A stretch of DNA of 64,000 nt, taken from positions 2,101,501-2,165,500 of the forward strand of contig VICG01000003.1 of assembly GCA_008692225.1 (NCBI GenBank). The letters are read 5' to 3'. The notes under the pieces were generated by a model. That model was given only the letters and a program-made list of their open reading frames with translations, had not been told where the DNA came from and did no database searches. Position 1 is the stretch's first letter. Every line of letters begins with the position of its first letter. The DNA is from Monilinia fructicola. Taxonomy: Eukaryota; Ascomycota; Leotiomycetes; Helotiales; Sclerotiniaceae. The position numbers and the translations under genes are program-made. This document shows positions 23,043-34,962 of this stretch, piece after piece.

Positions 23043-24593
23043 ATGTTCATTCACGATTTAGGGAAGCTACTGCTTCCTCTCGCTATCCTTACAGGTCAAG
23101 TCTTTGCAGTCGATCCGACTCCAGCTGATAAGGCGAAGTGGGATGCTGTGTGCAAGCAAAGTAAGATTCTTGCCTGAAACTTTTGACTTGAATGATTTGC
23201 TAACACGGAGCAGAGGCTGGGCCTCAATTCTGTGAGTTGATATGATGATGACGAAAATCTGCTCTCTCTGACAAAATTTACAGCTATGCAATTTAATGCA
23301 GCTGGCCGTATGTCCTCCCAGAAATCCTAATGGTCTTATGCTTATTGGACATTCAGAACCTACGGGGCAATGCGTTGCTCCTCCTATTACAAACTGTTAT
23401 TGGGGCCCATACACTGTAAGAAAGGTTACCCATCTGAACAGCACCGAACCGTCTAATCTAAACTCCTCTAGGACCCAAAAACCAACAAGCCCGGATGCTG
23501 TGGAAAGGATAAGGTGATATTCATCTCAATCAAGCTCTTTTTGACATCCAGAGCTTACTATAATATTCCTAGGGAACTTTCAGCGTCGATTCCGTTGTCA
23601 AAACTGAAGGCGCTTGTTGCGTTGCCCCAAGTGCATTTTCTTTCGACAACACGGCCAAAAAAGGAGACTGTTGTGATGCGGGTAAGTCATATCACGCAGA
23701 TCCGAAGACCCTGACTGGCAGCTGCTGTGCAAACTCGGATGATGTGTATACCTGTGACTGTTCTTGCAAGTAAGTTTTCGCCCCAGAGCGTGCCTTTATG
23801 CAATGCTCGTATTAAGTCATTCTAGGCCGAATCCAAACCCTACATGTCCCAAGGGGGATGGAAGAATCTTTACCATGGGAGGCAAAAAATGGAAGCTTTA
23901 TTGTAAACTGAGTGAGTAAAACATTCCTGTATCCTTTTCAGATTCCTAACAGCCTCCTAGTCAATCATGGAACAAACGATATAGATATCGCACCGGCAGC
24001 TAACATGGGCGAATGTATGACCCGCTGCGCTGGAATTAGTAACTGCGTCAGAGCTATCTTCAACGAGGCAACTGGTATCTGCTATCTACGATCCCACGGC
24101 AACAACGCTGTACCTGTCACGGTTGATCCATATGACAGTGCTCATCTCGTTGATGAGCCCGTCTGTCCTTGTCCGTGCCCAAGTACTACATGTCCCAGCT
24201 GCCCAACTCCACCAGTCACGGTCCCTGTCCCTGATAAGTGTCCAGCTGCCGAGGGCAAACTTACCACCATTGGTGGGGTTGAGTACAAGGTCTATTGCAC
24301 CTTGGGACACACGGCTGCTAATCCCAACTTGGGCGTATCGAGTGCAAAAGATTTCAAGGAGTGTATGGAGCAGTGCTGTAAGTTTTTCCCCTGGTCTAGT
24401 GTTACTGAAGAATGCTAACTTGTGAATTCTAGCTGCCAAAGCTCAGCCGTACTGCCAAGGTGTAAATTTCTATGATGATGGAAACCCAACCGATAATTGT
24501 GTTTGGGCTTCGGTTTACCAGTTCCCACCTACGGGAGCAGCACCCCCTGGAGGAAACTTCTTATGTGCTATCCCCACCACGAAGAAAACTTAA
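23043..24593 (+). CDS. secreted protein with double-Cys N-module and two PAN-like modules
   Basis: Nine exons: 23043-23160, 23214-23231, 23284-23307, 23357-23415, 23472-23513, 23573-23769, 23826-23911, 23961-24377 and 24433-24593, joining in phase to 373 aa. Two exons are only 18 and 24 nt. A signal peptide (LLLPLAILTGQVFA) precedes an N-terminal module with paired cysteines (KPGCCGKDKG, GACCVAP, GDCCDAG, GSCCANS, DCSCK). Two PAN/apple-like modules follow, starting CPKGDGRIFTMGG and CPAAEGKLTTIGG, each with an ECM(T/E)xC helix; a CPCPCPSTTCPSCP linker lies between them. The N-module aligns with the next gene: CK.KAGP.F, then GQC, then GPYT, then the CC pairs. Predicted extracellular, role unknown. 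The GTAAGT at 23682 is not used as a donor, because reading through keeps conserved cysteines. Confidence 0.8.
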
Positions 24594-26419
24594 TCCGTGA
24601 AACTTTCCGGGATATTTTTATAGGTCGTAAGAATTTTCCGTGAATTGATGATGGGGAGATGAGATGGGAGGATTGACTTGACGTTGTGTTTTGGGGGTAC
24701 GAGAATTAGGTTATGGGTTGCTGTAGGCTCGAAATTCAATGACAAGATTTTTGAAATTGATAGATTGATCCTACTCTTTTGCTTGAAAATATTACATCCA
24801 TCATTTTGGGCTTTTGTCAACAACTGAAAATTTGCAGACCTAAAATCTTGAGACATGAAGGTGAGGCGAGGTCGGAATTAGGGTAGATTCTATCACGAGA
24901 CCCCACTTGCATAAGAAATCTCGGCTCCAACTTCACTCGAGTAACCTTACCTTCTACACTTTTGATGTCACCAGGAACCAAACATCGAACTCAATTGATC
25001 CTTCCACTAACTATCTCCTATTCCACACATTCCACACATCTCACATTTCACACATATGATATACCTACCATCAATCGATCACCCACATAAATCACTCACA
25101 AACCGCCATCCACATCCCCATCCCTACCCGAGCCCGAAAACGTCCCGCCCCCGGCACTCGGAAGAAAAAGAGGCTAGTGTCGTGGACACCCCTTGCAGAG
25201 CGAGCGACTCGCTTTCGAACCTCGCACGTTCCGAGTAGGGAACATGTGCAGAACAAAGATGAGCATATACGGGAGATTTAATCCCTCGAGGCTTGAATTC
25301 AGCATCATTGTGTGGATACTCTTTGTGTCTCTGTTGACTTGCGAGTTGGCATGCACCGTTACCCGGTATTTACACTGCGCGGTAGCTCCGCTGGATGGCT
25401 GGATGGCTGGGATGTTTATGTCTCAGAATATAGGTAGAGACGCAGCAAGGTTGTGCGCACGCAGCTCCAAGGAACAAGCCCGATCGACAGCCTCTGTAAC
25501 GTTGTGCTACAGATGATGCATGGGTTGCTGGCCACACGGCTACTATATGCGCCACCTCATACCCATCTCGTATCTCCGCTTCTGAGACCCCGGATACGCC
25601 TCTTTCGAGCTGCTGGGCGATGTGGTGACGTACGCGAGATCTTCACATTGTACGGGTTAATTAATATCACGGTATGGAAATTTGGTTGCTCGGATAATGT
25701 TGTGCGGCTTGCAGGTTTTGTATATCATGTAGCTCAGGTATTCGTGTGCGGGAATGCCATCTTCAGCTAAGGTATAGTCACTTGGTACGCGTTGGACGTG
25801 GATGTTCAGCCAAGATTAAACAATGCTATGCAGGTCATACATGCTGTAGTTGTGAGTCAAGACAACTCCCTAGCTACCCCAGAACTGCGCAGTTCGGCTC
25901 CGACAGAGCACAAGCTTGTGCGGAAGATACAGCATGTAGCAGTGCTAGAACAGAAGCTTAGCAGCCATCAACAACATTTGCACGCAAGTGCCGGCTGGAG
26001 TTTGGAGGCGTTTCGTGGTCGGCGAAGCTGTCGACCTGTTTGAGATAGGGGAAGAGTGCGAGGGGACTTTCACAAGCAAGGGTTCGATATGTTCTCCCTG
26101 TCTACGTGGCCGAGTTTAGACAGTGACTCTAGAGTCAATAAGCCGACATGTCAAGCTAGGAACCAGATTGAGAACAGGTGACACTTCATTACGGCTTTAG
26201 TGTTCTGGTTCCACCGCCTTGGATGCAAGATTCGAATAGCGGGCTTTGTGACACATTCATGTTATGTTTAGGAGACCGCCCTGTCCCTATATCATATCAG
26301 CAGGATATTGAGAGCCAAATTCCATCTACATTATTGTCCTCGGACCTCTTGGTGACTGATTGTCTGCTCGATTTTACTTGGATTCTTCCTCATCCTGATC
26401 GCATTACCACTATTTCACG
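24594..26419. other. intergenic between PAN paralogues
   Basis: About 1.8 kb without a recognised gene. Frames at 25193-25516 and 25453-25770 contain no domain. The region may hold the promoter of the third PAN gene and some decayed sequence. Confidence 0.5.
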
Positions 26420-27440
26420 ATGAAAACACTCAAGCTGTCCATACTTGGTGTTTTCGCCATTGCAAGCTTTGTGTTTGCTCAGCAGGAGACTCCTGCGGTA
26501 TGCTGACCCTTCTCTTCCCATCTCAAATCTTCTGGATCTATCGTGTATGGTGAAGATGGCAAGGTCTGACTTTGTTTCTCGTACTACAGGATTTTTGCAA
26601 GAGAACCGCTGGGCCTAATTATGTCCCAAAATATGATGCCAATGGCGTTTTTCAGGGCCAATGCGAGACCGCAGCTATAAGCAGTGAGTGTTCCTGCCCA
26701 GTACCTCTCTTGTTCTGGCTTTCTAACACTTCGAATTTAGTCTGTCTTGGTACCGAGTAAGATCTGAACCCTTCCCCGGTTGGAGATACTACGAAGTGGT
26801 CTTGAGATGAAGGAGATGTGGATCTGACTAAAGCGATATAGCTATACGCACTCTCAAACCGGCAAGACAGAGTGCTGTCTCCCTCCAAACGTGGTGGGAG
26901 CCGCCAGCGGGAAGCAAGGCTGTTGCCCAGCAGGCCTAAATTTCAAATGGGACGGTATTTCTCACTTTCATTCTCCAACCCCCTGTGCATCCCATATCAC
27001 TTTCACTGCCCCTACGATCCTAACACACCCTCTCCCACCCAGGCGCAAACCCCTCCTGCGTCGCACCACCGCCCGCTCTCTCCTGTCCCGCCTCCAACAT
27101 GCAGACGGTCAACCGCAACGGGCAGAACTTCAAAATCTACTGCCAGCGCTCGGTCATGGTGTACACATACCCATGGCTAACGACGACGTCACACGGCATC
27201 TACCGGGCGGTGCAGGGCCCCGAACTGATGACGACGGACTTTGAAACCTGTCTGAACTTCTGCGCGGCGAATGGGAGGTCCAACGGGGCGAATTTCTGGC
27301 CGGCGCAGGGCTTGTGCAGCGTGGTTGATTCGCCGCCGGGTAATTTTTGGAAGGTCGGTAGTAAATATGAGAATCCGCCTCCTTACTACAATGGTCCGAT
27401 GATCATATCCATGGTTGCCGTGCCCAAACGCGCGTATTAG
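26420..27440 (+). CDS. secreted protein with double-Cys N-module and one PAN-like module
   Basis: Five exons: 26420-26497, 26590-26683, 26741-26756, 26842-26954 and 27043-27440, joining in phase to 232 aa. Exon 3 is 16 nt. A signal peptide (KLSILGVFAIASFVFAQ) is followed by the same N-terminal module as the gene at 23043: FCKRTAGPNYVPKYDANG, then GQC, then YTHS, then TECCLPP and KQGCCPAG. One PAN-like module then starts CPASNMQTVNRNGQNFKIYC and has FETCLNFC and GLCSVVD. The gene is on the same strand as its neighbour and most likely arose by tandem duplication with loss or gain of PAN modules. The last exon is clearly richer in GC than the flanks. Predicted extracellular, function unknown. 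Confidence 0.78.
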
Positions 27441-27925
27441 ATGTAGCTGGGGGGAGATGGGTGCGGGAGGGGGTTGGGTGGGTGTGGTGGGCAGGGTTGG
27501 GTGGAGTAGGATAGGGTAGGGTAGGGTAGGACAATACAAGGCCATACTAGCGTGCCACTTCATGATGTTTCCCTTTGTTCATGTCTGTTTGTGTGCGGTG
27601 AGAGGGGTAGAGATCGTGGGTAGCAGCGAAGTGGTGAAGTGGTGAAGTGATCATGAAGTGAAGTTTCAATCTTATATTTGTGCTAGATGAATTAGTCACA
27701 CCTCTCTAATTATCTTAAGGACGGAGTACGTACCTTATGAGGGATGATCAAGAAATTACCCGAGAATTCATGGCCGGTATACTTAACGTTAACGCTACTT
27801 ACTAGTAACTAGTTTTACTGATCCATCTTTGATATCCATGGATAGTATCGGGACCATAGAGGTCCACGGGTACTGCATCTACACTGGATTTGTTCATTTT
27901 GTGCTTAATTGGATACAGACGTAGG

Positions 27926-27959
<34 letters not shown>

Positions 27960-28162
27960 TTATATATTTATATATTTATATATTTATATATATTTATATA
28001 TTTATATATTTATATATTTATATATTTATATATTTATATATTTATATATATATATTATATATTTATATATTTATATATTTATATATTATATATATTTATA
28101 TTTATATATATATATTTATATATTTATATATTTATATATTATTTATATATATATATATATAT
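27926..28162. repeat. TATATATTTA microsatellite
   Basis: About 237 bp made only of A and T, built from TATATATTTA-like units. ORFs over it encode alternating Ile/Tyr/Leu/Phe and are artefacts of the repeat. Confidence 0.95.
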
Positions 28163-28617
28163 GGAGATGGAATGAGGTCACAGTGATTAGATAATTTATA
28201 TGCTTCGCAGCTTTAGGTAATAAAGCGGCAACAAAATTTCATTTCATAAACTTTATCCACTCAAGTATATTTTGTGCATAATGTGCATGATCTGCATAGA
28301 ATCTCTTCGATCTTTTTTAGTCAATCCTTACCTAATCAATGGAAGGGATCTTTCTTTTCTCCACATTCATCTCTGCTTCGAACGTCGGCAAGTGAGTACG
28401 ATAACTTCAGACACATCATTTATCTCCATCTCCAGCTTCTACTGTAACAAATCTGCGAGAAACAAGATCTTACAATAATTATCATCCAATCATTGAAGAT
28501 ATACAATCATTGAATTCTCATTATATTGCGTAACACGGGTCAGATCAGATCAGATCTTTAATACTGTACCTATGTGAGTGTTTTGATTGAATTAAATTAA
28601 GATGAGGATTTGTGAAA

Positions 28618-28650
28618 GTGAGCGGAGCCCTTTTTATGGGCCCCGCTTAC
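28618..28650. repeat. GC-rich imperfect inverted repeat (hairpin)
   Basis: Arms 28618-28630 and 28638-28650 pair over 13 bp with two G-T type mismatches around a TTTTTAT loop. It is followed by TAAGCTAAGCTAAGC-type repeats up to about 28685. It could be a cruciform or transcript hairpin, or the end of a small element. Confidence 0.5.
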
Positions 28651-29566
28651 TTAAGCTAAGCTAAGCTAATCTAAGATAAGCTAGGCGAATTAGGCTAGTA
28701 TGGTCATGTGACCATGAGATTGATAATACACTGTAACAACCTAGTATCCATACTTTCTCATGCAAGACAAGATTGACGCGCCAACCAATCACTTCGAAGC
28801 AAACTTTTCTTGTCGGCGCGTAAAAGTTACAACAATAGACCACGGATTCCAATCGACTGGTTGATACTCATCCGCGAGAACATCGTCATTATGACTTGCA
28901 GCGATGGTGAACGAATAAGAAAGTTTGCTATTTTCAGTAACTCTCACTTCAAGTCTGGATCGTAGGTCGTCTGCTTCATGGCTAAATTGTAGGTCCTTGG
29001 CCTATTATTTCATATGAGAGGGCATCATTACTTCGTTTCATCATTTTCTTTCCATCTTTCTTTCTTTCTTTCTTTCTTTCAATCTTCCCTTTTTTTGTTC
29101 GTTTGTTACTCATACATACATTCATTTTCTGCCTGTAGTCGTTTTTGTATTGTATTGTATGGATATTGTCACAGATTTTGTTCTCGATTCTCATTGTGTG
29201 TGTGCTTGTTGTCTGTTTGGATTATGGGACATTCACTTTTCGTTTCTTCTTCTTTGTTATTGTTGAGTTCTCAATAACTATTGTTCGATTTTTCTCTCCT
29301 TCCTTTCCCATTGTCCAATTCCTATGATTGGTCGTGTAATTCTCAATATTTCCTTATTCATGACGACGAAAAGAGGCTGGACCCTGGATCTTTTCTTTCA
29401 TAATTAATCCTCATTCAAACCTTCCTCACTTCGGATGAAAATCATCTTGCAACTATCCCAATAAGTGCAGGAACGACCAGTATCGATCAATAAGATATTC
29501 ATATCATCCATCCTTTCAACATATCCGTACACCACAATTTTGACAAATTTTTGACACCATTTCGCT

Positions 29567-32500
29567 ATGAATACAAACAACCAAATCATATCTAAAACTC
29601 AGGTTGGGGGGTCACCACCACCTCTATCTTCGAATAGTCCTTCCACAATACCTACAGAAAATCCTTTTGAAACCATATTTGACGAAAAAGACGATGATGA
29701 AGATTCTTGGAAAGACGAAGATATATCTATTACTTCCCCAGAGGAACAGCCACGGCCAAAAACTTTCATCAAGTATTGCTACGAGCCGCGTTGGAAACGT
29801 GACCCGCTCAATCAGTCGGAGGGATAGAAAGCATTCGGTTTCAAAGTCGACTCGAGACAAGGCAAAAGGAAGGCAGCACGGAATTCATGCTAAATTCGGC
29901 ATCAAAGTTCAAACGAACTTCTCAACACATCATGGACCTCAACCTCGAATGGTTTCTTCACAACAATCACGGCCCAATGTTTTCGCCGACTTAGCAACGC
30001 TCAGAAAACTGGAAAATGTCTCGGCTCATCCCAATGGAACGTTATGGAAATCATTGAAGAATAAAACCATTGGATCCTCTCCTGAGAAGGTCAAGGCTAG
30101 TGCTCCGGAACCAAGACAGAGCCAAGCCTTGACGGTCTCTCCGCTAGCAGAGCGACGGGGTTCCTCGAGGCCAACGGACTTGAAGTTAGTTGATGATTTA
30201 TCGCCCAACGACCGTCCAATTGTTATCGGCATATCCATTCCATCTGCACGTTTAGCCCATCATACAACCACACCTCAGACATCAACCTCAATCGCTTCAA
30301 CGATGATGGGGAACTACGGGCATGAGACACCGACAGGTAAAGGAATGGTAACACCATCCATCGTCGTCACTCCAGCAGCGCATGAGATTTCTGCGTGGTC
30401 ACCATATAGTACTGCTTCAAATGTATCACGAGCACGAACTTTATCAACATCTTATTCGATAGCCAGTCCCAATGACCCATTTAAAGACGGAGCACCACCA
30501 TTACCGACAATTCCAGCAGCTTTATTTGAGGAAGAGAAGAAGAGAGTGGCGGCCCAGCATAGTTACTTCTCTCCCGATTCGGATGCCACTACTGAGTGGG
30601 ATGATGAACCATATTCCAGCCGAGTCTTGTCATCCTGTATTATTTACGAGGAGGATGAACATCCCATAATTGTGCGGAGCGCTCGTGCAGTCTCATTTTC
30701 AGATGCATTAAAAGTAAATGACCATGAAAGTAGTGATACCACTGCTGTGCGTCCTCGCTCGAAAGGATGGTGGAATTATATTACGACACCATTTCTGACA
30801 CGGTCAAATACATTGGCGTACCCAGAGAAGAAAGTTTCGGATGCCCCTGAAGTTCCTATTTTGGCTGTTGCAGCCGCCAAAGCTCAAGAATCTAAGGTGG
30901 AGCGAAAATCTTGGGAAAATTTGTTTTCTCCTCTTTCAATCAAAAGACCAACTTCGAATGCATCTGATGCTTGGTGGGATATAACACCCTTGGGATTCAG
31001 ATCAGAGAAACAAGAACCTTCTGGGCTAATCTACAGAGACACAAGACATACAGTGAAACCGCCCATGACTACTACTCTGCCCTTTGTTCGATCAGCTTCG
31101 GGTGATGTGGGAGATGTGACATTGACGAGCATCACTGATTCGAGTGGCACGGCTGATTATGTAAATGCTTCGAATTCGACGGCATATCATGATAATTCGG
31201 GTATTCCGAGTCTGCGAAATGATTCTATTTCGGTCAACAAAGACAATTCGTTGTCATCTGTAGCTGATAGAACAAAAGAACTTGGAAGCAATAATCCTTT
31301 TGTTCACCCCCAAAATAGTAACATTGATCTCTATAACACCTCGAGTATGGTCACAAGCACAGTCTCGAATGATTCAGAATTAAAAAACCAGAACTCTTAT
31401 TTGCAAATACCGCTACTCCACCTCCACCACCGCCTTATACCGAATCACCAAAAAAGGTCCGAAAATATCGAGCCGTTTTCCCACCTTTGCACGAATCAAC
31501 TCCAGCTCCAGCTCCAGCTTCAAATTTACATTATCCCGCTTCCCCTGGACCTATATCACCAGGCATGCAACAAGCGATGACCTCACAAGGAGGTATTCAG
31601 CTGTCAGAGGTTCCGTTGAGCCCTGCCCATAGTAGAACCAATCAGAACACTGCATATCCTGGGCCTGCTAGGCAGACAACTCCAACTCTCTTGAATCATG
31701 ACTCAAGAATATCTCCAGCAAATGTCAGATAAAGCTGCTATTAAAGCAGCCAAGAAAGCAGAATCAAAACGGCAAAAGAACGAAAAAGAAGACAGGATGG
31801 CTCGCAAAGCAGGTGGGTTATTGGGCTGGCAGAGGGTGCATGCCCAAAAATGGCTGTCATGGCCGACAAGGTCCCGAAGGTCGGAAAAGACGAAGATGGT
31901 ATTGCTGCATATTCATTGGGTTCCTTCTATTAGTCATCTTGATTGTAGGACTTGCTACGACTTTGACTCGCAAGCCAAAACATACTGTGATGCAATCTCA
32001 ATGGTTGAACCTAACTGGCTTCCCTCCTATCTACGCTGGACTTTCGACCGTAGCAGCTCCAGTCAATATTGTTACAAATACTGGTTGTGTCTTTCCAGCT
32101 ACACAGTGGAGTTGTGCTTTGCCTAAAGAGGAACAAGCTTCAGTCGCGCCAAACCTACCAAATCAGCCCAACTTTCTCTTGCAAATACAATGGGACAATA
32201 GTAGTGCAGCAAATGCAACGTTTGCGAACGTCACCGGTAACAAAAATCTCCCCACGAGAAGTCTTGTCGGAAATCCAGTCTCTGCTGGCAAATTCATCAG
32301 AGACCTGATATTGAAAACACGACAAACCATAACGTTCAATCCCTCGCCACCTCCGCCATCATATGCCGAAGAGGTATTTTTTGGGCGATACAACAGATGG
32401 TGTTGTCTCATCGAATAAAGCCGGAGAATCAACACCGTTTTATATATCGTTCCTATCGACTACAAACACGACCTCAACAGCTAGCAACGACCGTGTAAAA

Positions 32501-33205
32501 CGTGCAGATTCAAACGATACTGATCCAAATTTATTTCCAAATATCACAACTGGAATACCAGCTCCAAGTTTGAATGCAGATGGTACTGCTGCCCCAGCCA
32601 ATCTTCTCCCATACCCCATTCAACAGCCCATTCGCCTTTATGATAGAGGACTCTCTACGGAACACTATGGATTTTACACATACTTTAACCGTACTATTTT
32701 CCTTAAATCTCTCGCTTTACTCAATGATACCAACACCTCCAACGGTGAAGTTCCCGATGATCAAAATGGTGGCGCTCTGGAAGGGGAAGCTAATTTTCGC
32801 TGTACATGGGGCGAAACTCGTTTCTTGGTACAGATGTGGACGAAGATGAATGGTACCGCTAGACTCAATAATGCGACTAGTTCTACCAGTACATCTACCG
32901 TTATACCGGGACAAGATTTCTCACAACCTGGATCATTTCCTTATCCGATTACTATCACAACAGATCGACATGGAGGAGATCCAGCGAAGAAGTTGTTGTA
33001 CTGTTATAGTATGAATGATAGAGAAGGTATCATAGCGAATAGTGGAGAAGTGAATGGGGAGAATAGAGGATTCGGAGGTCAAATCATCAATCCAGCTCCG
33101 AGTGTTTTCTCAAATTCTAGTGATCCATCACTTGGTGGTTTCGATGGAGGAACCGGTGGTTGTTCTTGTTCTTGGAGTAATTTTCAGGAAGTTATTCAAG
33201 GTTGA
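29567..33205 (+). CDS. large single-pass membrane glycoprotein (frame disrupted by indels)
   Basis: A fungal-type protein of about 1,211 aa once five 1-nt indels are allowed for. A long disordered N-terminal part (NPFETIFDEKDDDEDSWK, then Ser/Thr/Pro-rich) contains a conserved-looking block WWNYITTPFLTRSNT. A basic Lys/Ala stretch (AAIKAAKKAESKRQK) and RGCMPKNGCHGRQGPEGRK lead into a membrane helix (CCIFIGFLLLVILIVGLATT). The outer part has many N-glycosylation sites and ends near GGCSCSWSNF. Frame changes occur near 29803-29805 (CCC), 31382-31387 (A6), 31694-31695 (AA), 31815-31817 (GGG) and 32377-32382 (T6). Four fit an extra base and one fits a missing base. With them the total length is a multiple of three. 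Between shifts there are no stops, so I think the gene is real and the indels are sequence errors. No intron is needed. Function unknown. Confidence 0.7.
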
Positions 33206-34207
33206 GGAGATGAAGATGGAGATGAAATGACTTTATGAGGATATGGGTATAGGGAAGGGAAGGGAAAGGAAAGGAAAGGAAAGGAAAAGAGAGAGAAGAC
33301 GAAAGAAAGCAATATAACTGCATGGATTATGAATATTGAATACCTACTACATTAGAGATGCAAAGTAGATGATAGATTAAAATAACTTAGAAACTATGCA
33401 GGAATACTCCTATGATTAATACATACACATTTCAATCAGTTGAAAAGGAACATCACCATCCCCATCAATATTCTTCCTGATCCTGCCTGTACTCCCTCCG
33501 TATTGATTTGTATATAGATTGTCCAGTACACAATTTCATAAAAATACATAAACCTCGCATAAAAACAACCCCCCTGTCACTTTGGCGAACATGTCATGCA
33601 TACGAAGTAATCCCGACCCATCTCCCAATCAACCTAGGTAACCTTATGTAAGGTTATTGTCTCTCGACCGTCCTTACCACAAACACAAAACACAAACAAC
33701 TCTCTTTCTCTCTCTCTCTCTCTCTCTCTGCACAAGCTCCTCATTCTATGATTTTTCGATCCGTTGATACCCTTCTTTGATTTCTCTTCTTTTGCTTGGA
33801 GTTTTTTGTTTTGATCGGTTTGATTTGGTTTGGCTCGGCTTGGCTCGGCTTGGTTGGGACTGGTTTGGACTGGTCTTGTCCCTTCGTTGTGGTGACTGAT
33901 CGGGTTTGCTTGCTGCACTTTCCTTCTTCTGGAGAGGGATTTGAGGCTTTGTGGTTTGGGATCTGCGATTTTCGATTTGCGCATCTGCGGGTTGGGATTG
34001 CGCGGGTGGGTTTTTGTGAAGGGTTGAGGGTTTGGGAAGGCCTGGTTTATTTGTTCTTTTTTTTTTTTTTCTTTTTTTTTTTCTCCTCTCAGTTTTGAGG
34101 AGAGGTGGTTTGGTGGAAGGGAGGAAAGGGAAGGGAAGGGAAGGAAGAAGGGCCAAGGAACGGAACGGAAAGGAAAGGAAAGGAAAGGAAGAACAATCAT
34201 AAGAGAT
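33206..34207. other. intergenic low-complexity stretch
   Basis: About 1 kb with an AAGGAAAGG repeat (33254-33291), a CT repeat (33700-33729), TTGGCTCGGC motifs near 33828-33850, a poly-T tract (34060-34081) and a second AAGGAAAGG run (34125-34190). Minus-strand ORFs here are Lys/Arg/Ser-rich repeat readings. No gene seen. Confidence 0.6.
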
Positions 34208-34962
34208 ATGCCGTCGATAGCACAGGAAGAATGGGATGTCCCCTCATCTATGGATTTACATGCGAGTCCGAATGTCAATTTGTTGAAGAGGCGGAGGGAT
34301 GTTGCGAATGTCGTGGATCGGGAGGAATTGTTGGGTGAGGTACAGATGAAGATGAACAGGTGCGTGGTACTGGGGCTTTCGGCTGGCGTCTCGATTTTCT
34401 CGGGCGGATGAGAAGGGTGGAGTTGCGGCACAGAATTGGCGGGCTAATTTTTGAGAATCTCTAGTCCGAGACATACGCATCTGCACGTACACCAGGAGCC
34501 CGAAACGTCGACACCTGATTCCTCGGTCGAAAATGAGCATGAATAAACGAGCTCGCGTTGAGTGTGTAGCGGCAGAAAGTGGAGCGAGGGTTGAGCAGGT
34601 CAGGGAGAAGGAGAAAGTTGGGGGGTCAGGAAGTGGAACAGGGGCAGGCCGGGATGGATTTGCGGCCTTGTCATATTTGTCGACGCAAACCTACCGTGAA
34701 GAAGGAACTCGATTCGTTTGCAAACTGTGAGGGCTGTGGGAAGAGGTCTTGTTGGGTTTGCATCAGGGAGTGTCTTGGGGGATGGGGAAATCAGAGGGCG
34801 ATGGAAGGTGAGGATAAGGGGAGCGAGGACAAAGGGGAGGAAAGTTGGGCAGAAGATGGAACGCAGCATAGGGGAATGGTATGCAGTAGGTGTTGTGTGG
34901 AGAGGGGAACTGAGGGAGAAGTACTCTGCTTGGGGTGCTTGAGAATGGAGGAAACGGGTTGA
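34208..34962 (+). CDS. small cysteine-rich, putative zinc-binding protein (frame disrupted)
   Basis: Exon 1 is 34208-34359 and exon 2 is 34465-34962, with intron 34360-34464 (GTGCGT donor, CTCTAG acceptor). With two extra homopolymer bases removed (A4 at 34530-34533, G6 at 34620-34625) the frame continues and the total is a multiple of three, giving 215 aa. The N-terminus is polar (MPSIAQEEWDVPSSMDLHAS). The C-terminal half has a treble-clef/RING-like cysteine layout: CHICRRKP, then CEGCGKRSCWVCIREC, then CSRCC, then CLGC, enough for two zinc sites. I recognise no named family. It is probably nuclear or cytosolic, as no signal peptide or membrane segment is visible. The indels are of the same type as in the neighbouring genes and so may be sequence errors. 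Confidence 0.6.

Larger units (their letters stand above)
27441..29566. other. intergenic, AT-rich, with microsatellite
   Basis: About 2.1 kb without a credible gene. It holds a G-rich GGTAGGG/GGTGGG tract just after the PAN gene (27450-27530), a long TA-rich microsatellite, a hairpin, and TTTC repeats near 29058-29080, upstream of the membrane glycoprotein gene. Confidence 0.6.

Noticed and set aside
23682..23687. GTAAGT as donor in the second PAN gene
   Set aside because: Reading through keeps frame and several conserved cysteines up to the next GTAAGT at 23770.
27890..28186. ORFs of 88-98 codons across the TA microsatellite
   Set aside because: They only encode alternating Ile/Tyr/Leu/Phe from the repeat and have no other support.
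33634..34431. 265-codon minus-strand ORF
   Set aside because: It is a Lys/Ser/Pro/Gln-rich reading of purine tracts, CT repeats and poly-T, and overlaps the promoter and first exon of the gene at 34208.
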